DNA of 36,085 nucleotides from JBFHQE01 sp041592335 (GTDB taxonomy: Bacteria > Pseudomonadota > Gammaproteobacteria > Thiohalobacterales > Thiohalobacteraceae): assembly GCA_041592335.1 (NCBI GenBank), contig JBFHQE010000023.1:1-36085 (forward strand). Reading direction: 5' to 3'. Under the pieces are notes generated by a model. It searched no databases. It was not told where the DNA came from and was given only the letters and a program-made list of their open reading frames with translations. The position numbers and the translations under genes are program-made. Numbering within the stretch: the stretch's first letter is position 1; every line of letters starts with the position of its first letter. This document shows, piece by piece, positions 1-8,244 of the stretch.

Positions 1-134
1 AGCGGAGATTTTCAATTACATCGAGCTTTTCTACAATCCAACCCGGCGGCATGGCAACAACGATGGCCTGTCGCCGATGGAGTACGAAAAACGGTATTAC
101 GAGAAGCTATCAACTGTCTAGGAAACTAGGGGCA
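1..134 (+). mobile_element. Right end of an IS3-family insertion sequence (left part outside the window)
   Basis: The window opens inside the last part of an IS3-type transposase gene, which stops at 121. About 13 bp later the sequence GAAACTAGGGGCA ends in CA, as expected for the TG...CA termini of IS3-family elements. From about 135 the sequence becomes the coding sequence (on the other strand) of an integrase, so the element appears to be inserted in that gene. The tip at 134 is an inference, because the left end and the target duplication are not in view. Confidence 0.72.
2..121 (+). CDS. IS3-family transposase OrfB, C-terminal fragment (partial, 5' end outside window)
   Basis: An open frame enters from the left edge and ends with TAG at 119-121, giving 39 residues. 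The fragment contains IFNYIELFYNPTRRHG followed by LSPMEYE. This is the standard C-terminal signature of the IS3/IS150 OrfB integrase (rve) domain, a DDE enzyme that cuts and joins the element's ends. The catalytic DDE residues lie upstream of the window, so whether the enzyme is intact cannot be judged. The stop lies 13 bp before the inferred element end, which is normal spacing for this family. Confidence 0.85.
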   Translation, partial: AEIFNYIELFYNPTRRHGNNDGLSPMEYEKRYYEKLSTV

Positions 135-731
135 CACCATACCTTGGAACGGGTTCACCTTTATTCCACCCTGACCTCTCTGGCTACACCACTCAAAGAA
201 AGCCGATAAATCACACAGCGTATCCTTGATAGTTTTGAGAGCTATAGATCGCTTCATGAGAGCCTGCGAAACGTACTGTCCTGCTCGCTGCTTGGTTATC
301 TGACCTTTCTCCCCAGCCCCCTCAAGCCACTCTAAAAACGCTTCTACTTTCTTTCTACGAGCGTTGATTGTGGAAGGCCGCCTCCCCCTTTTCTCTAACT
401 CTTCCAAGTGATCATCGAGAGCTTGAGAGATAGAGGTCGATCCACCTTTCGTGTGACACGAGACTGCCCCATCAAAGGGCGTCATTTGAGCAACCCAGTT
501 GCTTGCCCATCGATCTTGCAGATTGCTTTCCCCTGCATTTGCTATCTCATGAAGAAATATTTTGATAGCACCTACAGCGTGGTGCTTTCGTACTTTTGCT
601 TCAGCTAGGTTCTGCGTCTTAAGAGATCGAATAATCTTATGCTTGCCCAAAATCGGGTAAAGAGAAGGCGGCACTCGAACTTGGACGTACCAAGTTTGAC
701 GCCTCAGGAGCAGATACTTCATGTCAGACAC
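126..731 (-). pseudogene. Truncated phage-type tyrosine integrase (N-terminal half only), cut by the IS3 element
   Basis: About 201 residues remain. The N-terminus (YLLLRRQTWYVQVRVPPSL, then a SLKTQNLAEAKVRK stretch) matches the DUF6538-type N-terminal segment of phage integrases. It is followed by a SAM-like core-binding domain at roughly residues 105-195, ending in the typical NPFQGM. The whole catalytic domain (R...HxxR...Y) is missing. The frame runs from NPFQGMV straight into two codons and a stop that lie at the IS end, so the IS insertion explains the truncation. I place the start at the GTG at 731 because AGAGGAA sits 7 nt upstream; an upstream in-frame GTG at 758 lacks such a site. 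The product should bind DNA at most and cannot recombine. Confidence 0.8.
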
Positions 732-750
732 TTTGCTGTTCCTCTTGAGA

Positions 751-770
751 TGTACCACACATGATGTACA
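751..770. promoter_or_regulatory. Inverted repeat upstream of the integrase start (possible operator)
   Basis: TGTAC and GTACA are separated by 10 nt. The inner GATGTACATC is itself a perfect 10-bp palindrome. The repeat lies about 20 nt upstream of the GTG chosen for the truncated integrase, where an autoregulator could bind. This is a sequence pattern only; no regulator is visible. Confidence 0.25.
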
Positions 771-864
771 TCCAGTGCCTGTCGACGTTGGTTTCTGCTA
801 CACTCCCCCACTGCTGAATGGCTTAAGGTCAATGTTAATCTCTAGGAAAAACATAGACTAACAG

Positions 865-951
865 GCCGGGGTGGCGGAATTGGTAGACGCAGGGGATTCA
901 AAATCCCCCGCTGGTAACAGTGTGAGAGTTCGAGTCTCTCCCTCGGCACCA
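865..951 (+). tRNA. leuX: tRNA-Leu (anticodon CAA)
   Basis: An 87-nt class II tRNA with encoded CCA. The acceptor arms GCCGGGG (865-871) and CCTCGGC (941-947) pair with one G-U. The D-arm contains GGTAGACGC. The anticodon stem GGGGA/TCCCC carries the loop TTCAAAA, with CAA at 899-901, and the TTCGAGTC T-loop follows a short variable arm. It decodes UUG. The gene corresponds to E. coli leuX, a frequent integration target for genomic islands. The integrase remnant lies on its 5' side, not on the usual 3' side. Confidence 0.97.
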
Positions 952-1086
952 ACTATACTCTCCTATCAGCTGTTGATGACTGGTACGGAACCTGCAAATC
1001 TCCTTTCCAGCATGACAAGTTAAGTCTGATAGTCTGCACAAAATAAGTGCATCGAATACGACCGCGCGTATTGAAAAAGGAGCACC

Positions 1087-3648
1087 ATGGCTGGCACACG
1101 CTTTTCCGTCGAAGTACAACCTTCGCTACCCGAACGTCTGAGCCGTCTGAATGATCTCGCCGAGGATTTGTTTTACAGCTGGGATCGCCAGGTCCGTGGA
1201 CTTTATTTCCGCCTCGACCCCGATCTGTGGGAAAGCTGCGGTCACAACCCCAAACTGTTCCTGCGCCGGGTCTCCCAGGAAAAACTGGACGATGCCGCGA
1301 CCGACCGCATCTATATTGAAGAATACAACCGCGTCCTGAACGCTTACGACCTTTACCTCGAAGAAGGTCTGCGTGAAGGCATCGAGCAACATCTCGATCC
1401 GGACAAGGACCTGGTCGCCTACTTCTGCGCCGAGTTCGGGCTGCATGAATCGCTGCCTATTTATTCCGGTGGCCTGGGCATTCTTGCCGGTGACCACTGC
1501 AAGGCCGCCAGCGACCTGGGAATCCCTTTTGTCGCCGTCGGCATGATGTATCGCCAGGGTTACTTCAACCAGACCATCGATGCGCACGGCAACCAGATTG
1601 CGCATTACACACCGCGCCACTTCGGTGATCTGCCGATCAAGCCCGCGCTGGACAAGTCCGGCCAGGAACTGCATGTCGATGTTGAAATGCAGGGCCGCAC
1701 CGTCAAGCTGAAAGTCTGGATGGCCAAGGCCGGGCATATCAGCATCTATCTGCTCGATTCCGACCTGCCGGAAAACCAGGATGCCGACCGCGCTATCACT
1801 TACCAGTTGTATGGCGGCGATATCACCACCCGCATCCAGCAGGAAATCGTGCTGGGTATCGGCGGCGTGCGCACAATTCGCGCGCTGGGCCTGCAACCGA
1901 CGGTGTGGCATATCAACGAAGGTCACGCGGCCTTCATGGTGCTGGAGCGCTGCCGCGAGTGGGTTGCCAAGGGCGAACTGGATTTCCATGCCGCACTGGA
2001 ACTGGTGGCTTCCTGCACGGTGTTTACAACGCACACCCCTGTACCGGCCGGGCATGACATCTTCTCGCACGATTTAATGAAGAGTTATTTTTCCAACTAT
2101 GTGAAAGAGCTCGGCATCGACATGAGCTATTTCCTGCGGCTAGGTAACAGCCCGGGTAACCAGGGCGGCTTCAACCAGACCGCGCTCGCCCTGCATGGCT
2201 CGCGTTATCACAACGGTGTCAGTCGCATTCACGGTGGCGTCGCCTCGCAAATGGAAGGCTATATCTGGCCGCAGATTCCACATGAAGAAAACCCGATCAG
2301 CTATGTCACCAACGGCGTGCATGTGCCCACTTTCCTGGCACGCGACTGGGCCAACCTGTTCGACATGCGTTTCGGCCGCGCCTGGCGCAACGAACTGTTG
2401 AACGATAGCTACTGGGAGAGAATCGACGATATCCCTGATCACAGTTTCTGGAGTTTGCGCCAGAGCCTGAAATCCGAACTGCTTGAAGAAGTGCGTCAGC
2501 GCCTGACTCTGCAACACAAGCGCAACGGCAGTTCCGACGCCCTGCTCGACCAGGTCACGCATCATTTATCCCCACATGAAACGGATATCCTGACCATTGG
2601 CTTTGCTCGACGTTTCGCGACTTACAAGCGCGCCACGCTGCTGTTCTCCGACCCGGATCGGTTAAAGCGACTGGTGAACGATGCCCAGCGTCCCATTATC
2701 TTTATCTTTGCCGGCAAGGCGCACCCGAGCGATCTGCCCGGCCAGCACCTGATCCAGGTGATCAACGACTTCTCGCACCGTCCCGGCTTTATCGGCAAAA
2801 TCATGATCGTCGAAGGCTACGACATGTCACTGGCGCGCAAGCTGGTAACCGGCGTGGATGTCTGGCTGAATAATCCTGAATACCCGATGGAAGCTTCCGG
2901 CACCTCCGGCCAGAAAGCCGGTATCAACGGCGTCATCAATCTGAGTGTGCTCGATGGCTGGTGGGGCGAAGGTTACGAAGGCGATAACGGCTGGGCTATC
3001 ACCCCGCACGGCCCGCAATACGACGCGCATTACCGCGACCAGCAGGAATCCAATGAACTGCTGGATATCCTTGAACATCAGGTCATCCCGCTCTATTACG
3101 ACCGCAACGGCTATGGCTATTCCGAGGGCTGGGTACGCATGTCCAAGGCCGCGATCAAATCCTGTATGCCAAGGTTCAACTCGCAACGCATGGTGATGGA
3201 TTACATCAAGGGCTTTTACGGTCCCGCGTCCAAGCACACAATTACCATGCGCGCGGAAAACAACAAGAACGCCAGGCTGCTCGCCACCTGGAAACAGAAG
3301 ATTCACAACAACTGGTCGGGTGTATCCCTGCGCATAGCCGAACCCGCCGCAACCGCAATCACCTCCGGCGACCCGATCGACATCCGCATCGCCGCGCAGC
3401 TGGGGGCGTTAAGCGCCAATGACGTGAAAGTGGAATGCGTTGTCGGCACCGAGGATGAACACGGTGATTTCATCGCGAGCCAGAGCTTTGAATTCGGCCC
3501 GGCGGGCACCAACGACACAGGCGAAACCCTGTTCAGCCTGAGCATGCTGCCACCCTTGTCCGGCCTGCAGTACTACAAAATCCGCATGTACCCATACAGT
3601 CCGCTGCTTTCGCATCGCTTTGAAACCGGCTGCATGTTGTGGATTTAA
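1087..3648 (+). CDS. glgP: Alpha-glucan (glycogen) phosphorylase, DUF3417-containing type
   Basis: This 853-residue enzyme releases glucose 1-phosphate from alpha-1,4-glucan ends using pyridoxal phosphate (family GT35). The first ~110 residues form the DUF3417 segment (LNDLAEDLFYSWD) that marks the shorter phosphorylase branch shared with archaea and Thermotoga rather than the classic E. coli GlgP/MalP type. Conserved blocks include YSGGLGILAGDH near residue 127, HINEGHAAF near 277, and EASGTSGQKAG, in which K610 is the expected PLP-binding lysine. The start is supported by AAGGAG 4 nt upstream of ATG. It stands alone downstream of tRNA-Leu and ends at a strong hairpin shared with convergent rhlE. 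The rest of the glucan genes begin 4.6 kb away. Confidence 0.93.
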   Translation: MAGTRFSVEVQPSLPERLSRLNDLAEDLFYSWDRQVRGLYFRLDPDLWESCGHNPKLFLRRVSQEKLDDAATDRIYIEEYNRVLNAYDLYLEEGLREGIEQHLDPDKDLVAYFCAEFGLHESLPIYSGGLGILAGDHCKAASDLGIPFVAVGMMYRQGYFNQTIDAHGNQIAHYTPRHFGDLPIKPALDKSGQELHVDVEMQGRTVKLKVWMAKAGHISIYLLDSDLPENQDADRAITYQLYGGDITTRIQQEIVLGIGGVRTIRALGLQPTVWHINEGHAAFMVLERCREWVAKGELDFHAALELVASCTVFTTHTPVPAGHDIFSHDLMKSYFSNYVKELGIDMSYFLRLGNSPGNQGGFNQTALALHGSRYHNGVSRIHGGVASQMEGYIWPQIPHEENPISYVTNGVHVPTFLARDWANLFDMRFGRAWRNELLNDSYWERIDDIPDHSFWSLRQSLKSELLEEVRQRLTLQHKRNGSSDALLDQVTHHLSPHETDILTIGFARRFATYKRATLLFSDPDRLKRLVNDAQRPIIFIFAGKAHPSDLPGQHLIQVINDFSHRPGFIGKIMIVEGYDMSLARKLVTGVDVWLNNPEYPMEASGTSGQKAGINGVINLSVLDGWWGEGYEGDNGWAITPHGPQYDAHYRDQQESNELLDILEHQVIPLYYDRNGYGYSEGWVRMSKAAIKSCMPRFNSQRMVMDYIKGFYGPASKHTITMRAENNKNARLLATWKQKIHNNWSGVSLRIAEPAATAITSGDPIDIRIAAQLGALSANDVKVECVVGTEDEHGDFIASQSFEFGPAGTNDTGETLFSLSMLPPLSGLQYYKIRMYPYSPLLSHRFETGCMLWI

Positions 3649-3664
3649 TGTATATCTAACCCAA

Positions 3665-3696
3665 GAAAAAAAGCCCCGCAGTGCGGGGCTTTTTTA
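3665..3696. terminator. Bidirectional rho-independent terminator between glgP and rhlE
   Basis: The hairpin AAGCCCCGC/GCGGGGCTT has a very short loop and is flanked by an A-run on the left and a T-run on the right. It can therefore stop transcription from glgP (+) and from rhlE (-). It sits 17-48 bp from the two convergent stop codons. Confidence 0.9.
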
Positions 3697-3713
3697 TAAC
3701 GGTTTCGCGTCAG

Positions 3714-5078
3714 TTAGCGATAAGCATTGGCCTGTTGAGTCCGGCCCCTGGCATTACCACTCCCACCGCGCCGCTTTGGCTTGGTGTTCGCCCAAGGCTT
3801 GGCGTCGCCCGAACGTTTGGCCGCTGTTTTCTTGCGCGGTTCGCCGCGTTTCGCCTGATTATTATTGCGATTGGCATTGCCGCGACCGCCATTTCCGCCA
3901 CCACGACGCCGTCCGTTCTCAATCGGCTCGGCCTTGATGCGCGCATCCGGTTCATAACCGTCCACAACCACCTTCGGGATATCGCGATTGATCAGTCGTT
4001 CGATGTCTTTCAGCAGTTTATGTTCATCGACACACACCAGCGACATCGCCTCGCCTTCGTTTCCGGCACGTCCTGTGCGACCGATACGATGCACATAATC
4101 TTCCGGCACATTGGGCAATTCATAATTCACCACGTGCGGCAGTTGATCGATATCCAGCCCGCGCGCTGCAATGTCCGTCGCGACCAGCACCCTGACAGCG
4201 CCGCTCTTGAAATCCGCTAACGCCCGGGTACGCGCGCCCTGGCTCTTGTTGCCATGAATGGCGGCGGACTTGATACCGTCCTTGCCCAGCTGTTCGGCGA
4301 GCCGGTTGGCACCATGCTTGGTGCGCGTGAACACCAGCACCTGCTGCCAGTTCTGCGAACCGATCAAGTATGACAGTAATTCGCGCTTGCGTTCGCGATC
4401 GACCGGATGCACCACCTGGGTCACGCGTTCCGATGCAGTATTGCGGCGCGCCACTTCGATCAGTTTCGGGTTATTCAGCAGCTTGTCAGCCAGCTTTTTG
4501 ATGTCGTTGGAAAAGGTTGCCGAGAACAGCAGCGTCTGGCGTTGTGTCGGCAACAAGGCAATCACTTTGCGGATGTCATGAATGAAACCCATATCCAGCA
4601 TGCGGTCGGCTTCATCCAGCACCAGGAATTCAATGTGTGAAAGATCCAGTGTTTTCTGGTGCGCATGATCCAGCAGCCGGCCCGGTGTCGCCACCAGCAC
4701 ATCCACGCCCTTGCGCAGCTGGGCAATCTGCGGATTGATCTTGACGCCACCAAAGATGACGGCGGAACGCAATGCAAGGTGCTTGCCGTAAGTTGCCACA
4801 CTCTCGCCGACCTGGGCCGCCAGTTCACGCGTCGGCGTCAACACCAGCGCACGCACCGGGCGTTGTTTGCCACCGCTATCGGCTTCACTCAACCGCTGCA
4901 GCATGGGCAAAGTAAAACCGGCGGTCTTGCCGGTACCGGTCTGGGCACCGGCCATAATGTCGTGACCGCCGAGAATCACGGGGATCGCCTGCTTCTGGAT
5001 AGGCGTAGGTGTGCTATAGCCCTGCTCGCGCACGGCACGCAACAGTTCGGCCGACAGGCCGAGTGCATCAAATGACAT
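3714..5078 (-). CDS. rhlE: DEAD-box ATP-dependent RNA helicase RhlE
   Basis: A 454-residue cytoplasmic RNA helicase of the RhlE subfamily, which remodels RNA and ribosome-assembly intermediates and is often important in the cold. All motifs are present: Q motif (TPTPIQKQAI, about 23-32), Walker A AQTGTGKT (45-52), PTRELA (82-87), TPGRLLD (131-137), DEAD (155-158), SAT (186-188) and HRIGRTGR (330-337). The tail from about residue 388 is basic and rich in Gly, Arg and Asn, as expected for RNA contact. The gene is monocistronic and convergent with glgP. It has no functional link to the glycogen genes around it and looks like an interruption of that cluster. Confidence 0.95.
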   Translation of the reverse strand: MSFDALGLSAELLRAVREQGYSTPTPIQKQAIPVILGGHDIMAGAQTGTGKTAGFTLPMLQRLSEADSGGKQRPVRALVLTPTRELAAQVGESVATYGKHLALRSAVIFGGVKINPQIAQLRKGVDVLVATPGRLLDHAHQKTLDLSHIEFLVLDEADRMLDMGFIHDIRKVIALLPTQRQTLLFSATFSNDIKKLADKLLNNPKLIEVARRNTASERVTQVVHPVDRERKRELLSYLIGSQNWQQVLVFTRTKHGANRLAEQLGKDGIKSAAIHGNKSQGARTRALADFKSGAVRVLVATDIAARGLDIDQLPHVVNYELPNVPEDYVHRIGRTGRAGNEGEAMSLVCVDEHKLLKDIERLINRDIPKVVVDGYEPDARIKAEPIENGRRRGGGNGGRGNANRNNNQAKRGEPRKKTAAKRSGDAKPWANTKPKRRGGSGNARGRTQQANAYR

Positions 5079-5372
5079 ACATTTCTCTATTGAATTGGCC
5101 TACCGAAGCATATTGCCAGGGTCGGTCTAGGCGGGAATTCTTGGGTTAGTTCGAGGAGTTACCGGGAAAGGTGAACCGCGAAGTGTAACAGGCGCTGACC
5201 GAAGAGCGCTTGGAAGCTACGCATGCTAACACAGCCCTACAGCATTCACTAACGAAATATTCACACCTGAAAACGTGAACCACTTCACAACTGCCGACCT
5301 GGAGGATTAGCCCTGGCCTGTTCCTGCCGCTATTACCCCTGATTCCCTATCAGCAATTTAAAAGGTAACGCG
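5079..5372. other. Divergent intergenic region between rhlE and the glycine-zipper gene
   Basis: The 294 bp hold no convincing open frame. They must contain the rhlE promoter (to the left) and the promoter of the small exported protein (to the right). I see no clear -35/-10 pair, no attenuator-like hairpin and no known riboswitch pattern. Confidence 0.5.
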
Positions 5373-5711
5373 ATGAACAGGTTCCTGAAAAAGGCTTTAC
5401 CGGTATGCATACTGTCGCTGTTCGCCAGCGCCACCATGGCGGGCGATACCGTTGACGCGGCCATTGGCGGTGCTGTCGGCGGGGCCGCGGGCGCGGTTCT
5501 CGGCTCTGAACTGGGTGGGCGCGAAGGCGCCATTGCCGGCGCGGCAGTCGGTGCGGCAGTGGGTACCGCGGTTGCCACCAGCGACAACGATGGCAAGCGC
5601 GGCTCCGATATCGATTTACACTCAGGCGGTCATTACAAGAAAGGCGGACCGCCACCACATGCCTACCGGACACCACCGGGTCATGTGAAAAACGGCAAGG
5701 CCAAATGGTAA
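5373..5711 (+). CDS. Small exported glycine-zipper protein
   Basis: A 112-residue protein with a signal peptide (MNRFLKKALPVCILSLFASATMAG, probable cleavage near residue 23). It is followed by a glycine-zipper block of GxxxG-type repeats at about residues 28-70, then a hydrophilic tail rich in Lys, His and Pro. Glycine-zipper domains insert into or pack on membranes, and many small periplasmic or outer-membrane proteins carry one; the precise role is unknown. AAAGGT lies a few bases before ATG. It is monocistronic, with its own terminator just after the stop. Confidence 0.8.
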   Translation: MNRFLKKALPVCILSLFASATMAGDTVDAAIGGAVGGAAGAVLGSELGGREGAIAGAAVGAAVGTAVATSDNDGKRGSDIDLHSGGHYKKGGPPPHAYRTPPGHVKNGKAKW

Positions 5712-5716
5712 TAACC

Positions 5717-5743
5717 AAAAAGCCCCGCTCTCGCGGGGCTTTT
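5717..5743. terminator. Rho-independent terminator, bidirectional
   Basis: The stem AAAAGCCCCGC/GCGGGGCTTTT has a TCTC loop and starts 6 nt after the glycine-zipper stop. It is symmetrical and can also serve the convergent DUF4382 gene. Its stem is nearly identical to that of the terminator at 3665-3696. Confidence 0.9.
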
Positions 5744-5762
5744 ACCTGCATCGGCTAACGGA

Positions 5763-6683
5763 TTAGAAATCCTGGTTGGTAGTCTGTCCCGCCACGATAG
5801 TCACTGTCGTTTCGCCAAAGAAATCCAGCACGTCATCTTCGGAGTCGCCATCGCCTGGATCATCCGCCTCATCCGTGTCACAGGTGTAGGCCACCAGGTA
5901 ATCGCCTTCTTCCAGGAAAGCGACTGTGTAACTGAAATCCGTGGTATCGACCATTGCGGAAGCAACAGGGTCATCGCTATCGCCATCGTAGTCATCGGCT
6001 GAACCGGATTCATCTTCGTACACGTACACGGAACCGGCATACAGGGAGCTGTTGGCGCAATCGCTTAAGGGACCAGCCGAAACAGTACCGGATAACGAAC
6101 CTACTTCTGAATCATCCACGATGCGCAAGGTCGGGCGTAACTTGTAATCGCCGCCACCTGTACGCGTCACCGATTTGCGCAAGTCGAAATCAATAGTGAA
6201 AGCCGCGCTACCGTCATTGTCGACGCTAAACCCACGATTGAGTTTAAGCCCGCTTCGCGAGCCACTTGGAATGGACAACGCCTCCTGGCCCGAACCCACA
6301 TCGATATAACTCGCCGCTTCATCCACCATCAACCGAATCCAGCTGTAACGTCCGGCTGGTACAACCTCGTCTTCCAGTAAGAATTCAGTGACGCCGCCAT
6401 TCAACGCCAGAAGGTCGATTTGCCTGGGCGTATCATAAGTGATTTCAATCCGGTCGCCGTCTTCCGGGTTCAGTATCACACCCGTGAAAGTGACGACTAC
6501 CGACAATGCCGAATCGACCGGCGAATCGGTAACACTGAGCGACAGGCTGCCGGAACTGGACAGTACATTACTGGAACTACTGGTACCGGAACCGCCACCG
6601 CCGCAGGCAGTCAGCAAGGAAGCAGCCAGAATGGAGACGGCAAAGGCAGATCGGGTATGTCTGGAGAAAGTGTTTCGACTCAT
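5763..6683 (-). CDS. DUF4382 lipoprotein
   Basis: A lipoprotein of about 306 residues. A charged N-terminus and hydrophobic stretch end in the lipobox LLTAC, followed by a Gly/Ser-rich linker. The region after the linker (LSLSVTDSPVD..VVVTFTGVIL) is a DUF4382 domain, a family of unknown function on the outside of the cell. The C-terminal ~100 residues are very acidic, with two Asp/Glu clusters (DDYDGDSDD, and an Asp/Glu/Gly-rich run ending EDDVLDFF) that could bind calcium; this is inference. I chose the ATG at 6683 because GGTGAG sits 4-5 nt upstream; an ATG at 6701 would add six residues. The stop is convergent with the preceding gene. Confidence 0.8.
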   Translation of the reverse strand: MSRNTFSRHTRSAFAVSILAASLLTACGGGGSGTSSSSNVLSSSGSLSLSVTDSPVDSALSVVVTFTGVILNPEDGDRIEITYDTPRQIDLLALNGGVTEFLLEDEVVPAGRYSWIRLMVDEAASYIDVGSGQEALSIPSGSRSGLKLNRGFSVDNDGSAAFTIDFDLRKSVTRTGGGDYKLRPTLRIVDDSEVGSLSGTVSAGPLSDCANSSLYAGSVYVYEDESGSADDYDGDSDDPVASAMVDTTDFSYTVAFLEEGDYLVAYTCDTDEADDPGDGDSEDDVLDFFGETTVTIVAGQTTNQDF

Positions 6684-6803
6684 AACGCTCACCATTATCA
6701 TTGTGTGGGCTAATTAAGCCGATCCCTGGCGAGACAAATCCTGCCGTAATGCTACCACAGGCCGCCTGCCCCTGGCGTGCAGGTTTCTCGAAAAGCAGTG
6801 AAA

Positions 6804-8090
6804 CTAACCGCTACAGCTTATGCGCCTGTCTTCACTTTGATGAAGATCCGCACAGAAAACATACACTTCCTCGTTACGGGTGTAGGCCATGGATAGCGTG
6901 ATACAGATTTCAGCACCGCGCACCGAAAGATACGGGCGCGATATATGCACCCTGCCAAGCTCGGCGACCGCCCTGCGAAAATAAGGTCGGCGCGCCCAAT
7001 TGGCACCGGGCGAATTCGCCAGATGCGCAAAGCGTTCATCCGAGGGCTTTTTCTGTCTAAGGTCCAGGTTGGGGCCGATCTGGGCACCGTTTCGATCGAG
7101 CAGGTAACAGCAGGCAATATTGTGTTTCCTGATAAAGCCCTGACAGACTTCTTCGAACGAATAACCGCCCGCCAGCGAGGTTACGCAATTGCGCATATCG
7201 GCCAGGGTACTGGACAGAATTTGCTGGCAGTCGGTCCGTTCCCTGACGGCGGTTTCGGCAAACTGCTGGCTAAGTTCCTGCAGACACCGGGGCGACCAGT
7301 CGAGCGTTTCCGCGGCAATGGTGGGACGTGAAAAATAAAAGCCCTGCACGAAATCGATATCGCTCTGCATGGCAATCAATGCCTGCTCTTCGGTTTCGAT
7401 CCCTTCCAGCACCACCAGGCAACCGGCTTCGTGCAATAGCGTAACCAGCCCGGGCAGCATCCGGCGCACTTCGGCTTTTTCCACGGCCTGCTCGGCAATA
7501 CAGCGATCCAGTTTTACGATGTCCGGTTTTACCCGCCAGATACGACTGAAATTGGAATGGCCCGCGCCAAAATCATCGATGGCAACCAGGCAGCCAAATC
7601 CCTTGATCACTTCCACGGCGTGAGCAAGGCGATCTTCATCGGGAATGGCATCTTCGAGGATTTCAATCACGATTCGATGCGGCGGGAACCCGGTCTGTTC
7701 CACCAGTTGACTGCACAGGGGCGCACAGGTATCGCCCTCGGTCACCACGCGTGAATGCACATTCAAAAACAACCAGCCCGCATCGAGCTCGTAACGAATG
7801 GCATTGGACACATGCAACGCCCGGCAGACGCGATCAAAATCGGCCACGTTGCGCTCGTTATTGTCAAAACGCGCGAACACTTCATATGGCGCGACCGGCT
7901 GATCGTTCTGATCAAAGGCACGAATCAGGCCTTCAAATCCCACCGCCTTCTTGTGCGCCAGACTGAAGATGGGTTGAAAGGCACTGGTGATGGTCAGTTC
8001 ATCCAGATTGGTATGTAACCTGCCACGGCTCTCATACAGGGAATGAGAGCCCAGAAATTCTTCATTGATACGGGCCGTAGCGTCATCCAT
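6804..8090 (-). CDS. EAL-domain c-di-GMP phosphodiesterase with C-terminal YkuI-like sensor domain
   Basis: A 428-residue cytoplasmic protein. Residues ~30-265 are an EAL domain, expected to hydrolyse c-di-GMP to pGpG. The signature is EGL (E53), and the other key positions are kept: N110, E143/E146, D172-D173 (IDDFGAG), K193, E229 and QGF at 249-251. It is therefore probably active. The remaining ~160 residues include a PYFRRAVAELGRVHISRPY stretch typical of PDC/Cache-like folds; the arrangement resembles Bacillus YkuI. There is no GGDEF. I chose ATG at 8090 (AGGAAG 11 nt upstream). The frame extends to 8192, but that stretch is AT-rich and looks like a promoter. It lies downstream of malQ on the same strand, with a gap of about 154 nt. 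Confidence 0.85.
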   Translation of the reverse strand: MDDATARINEEFLGSHSLYESRGRLHTNLDELTITSAFQPIFSLAHKKAVGFEGLIRAFDQNDQPVAPYEVFARFDNNERNVADFDRVCRALHVSNAIRYELDAGWLFLNVHSRVVTEGDTCAPLCSQLVEQTGFPPHRIVIEILEDAIPDEDRLAHAVEVIKGFGCLVAIDDFGAGHSNFSRIWRVKPDIVKLDRCIAEQAVEKAEVRRMLPGLVTLLHEAGCLVVLEGIETEEQALIAMQSDIDFVQGFYFSRPTIAAETLDWSPRCLQELSQQFAETAVRERTDCQQILSSTLADMRNCVTSLAGGYSFEEVCQGFIRKHNIACCYLLDRNGAQIGPNLDLRQKKPSDERFAHLANSPGANWARRPYFRRAVAELGRVHISRPYLSVRGAEICITLSMAYTRNEEVYVFCADLHQSEDRRISCSG

Positions 8091-8244
8091 AGCGAGCAAT
8101 ACTTCCTGGTCAGTATTCGAGGTAAATAAGAATACTCTTATATCGAATATTTCGAAAAATACTTTAATAAAAATACTGACAGAGTATGTCAAATAGAAAA
8201 AATTAACAAAATTTTATTGATCAGCGGGAAGGAAAAGAACGCGA

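Noticed and set aside
408..608. Plus-strand open frame opposite the integrase
   Set aside because: It is wholly inside the integrase remnant on the other strand, with no motif or ribosome site.
952..1086. attR/attL repeat of the tRNA 3' end
   Set aside because: I found no second copy of the tRNA 3' segment in the visible flank on either side.
1126..2070. Long open frame antisense to glgP (and others at 2827-3306, 8623-9654, 11386-12369, 13925-14974)
   Set aside because: These lie opposite strongly supported enzymes, have no ribosome site or recognisable motif, and arise from the GC-rich codon bias.
8091..8192. 34-residue N-terminal extension of the EAL protein
   Set aside because: It is AT-rich, hydrophobic by composition, does not match the family and probably is the promoter; an ATG with AGGAAG upstream exists at 8090.
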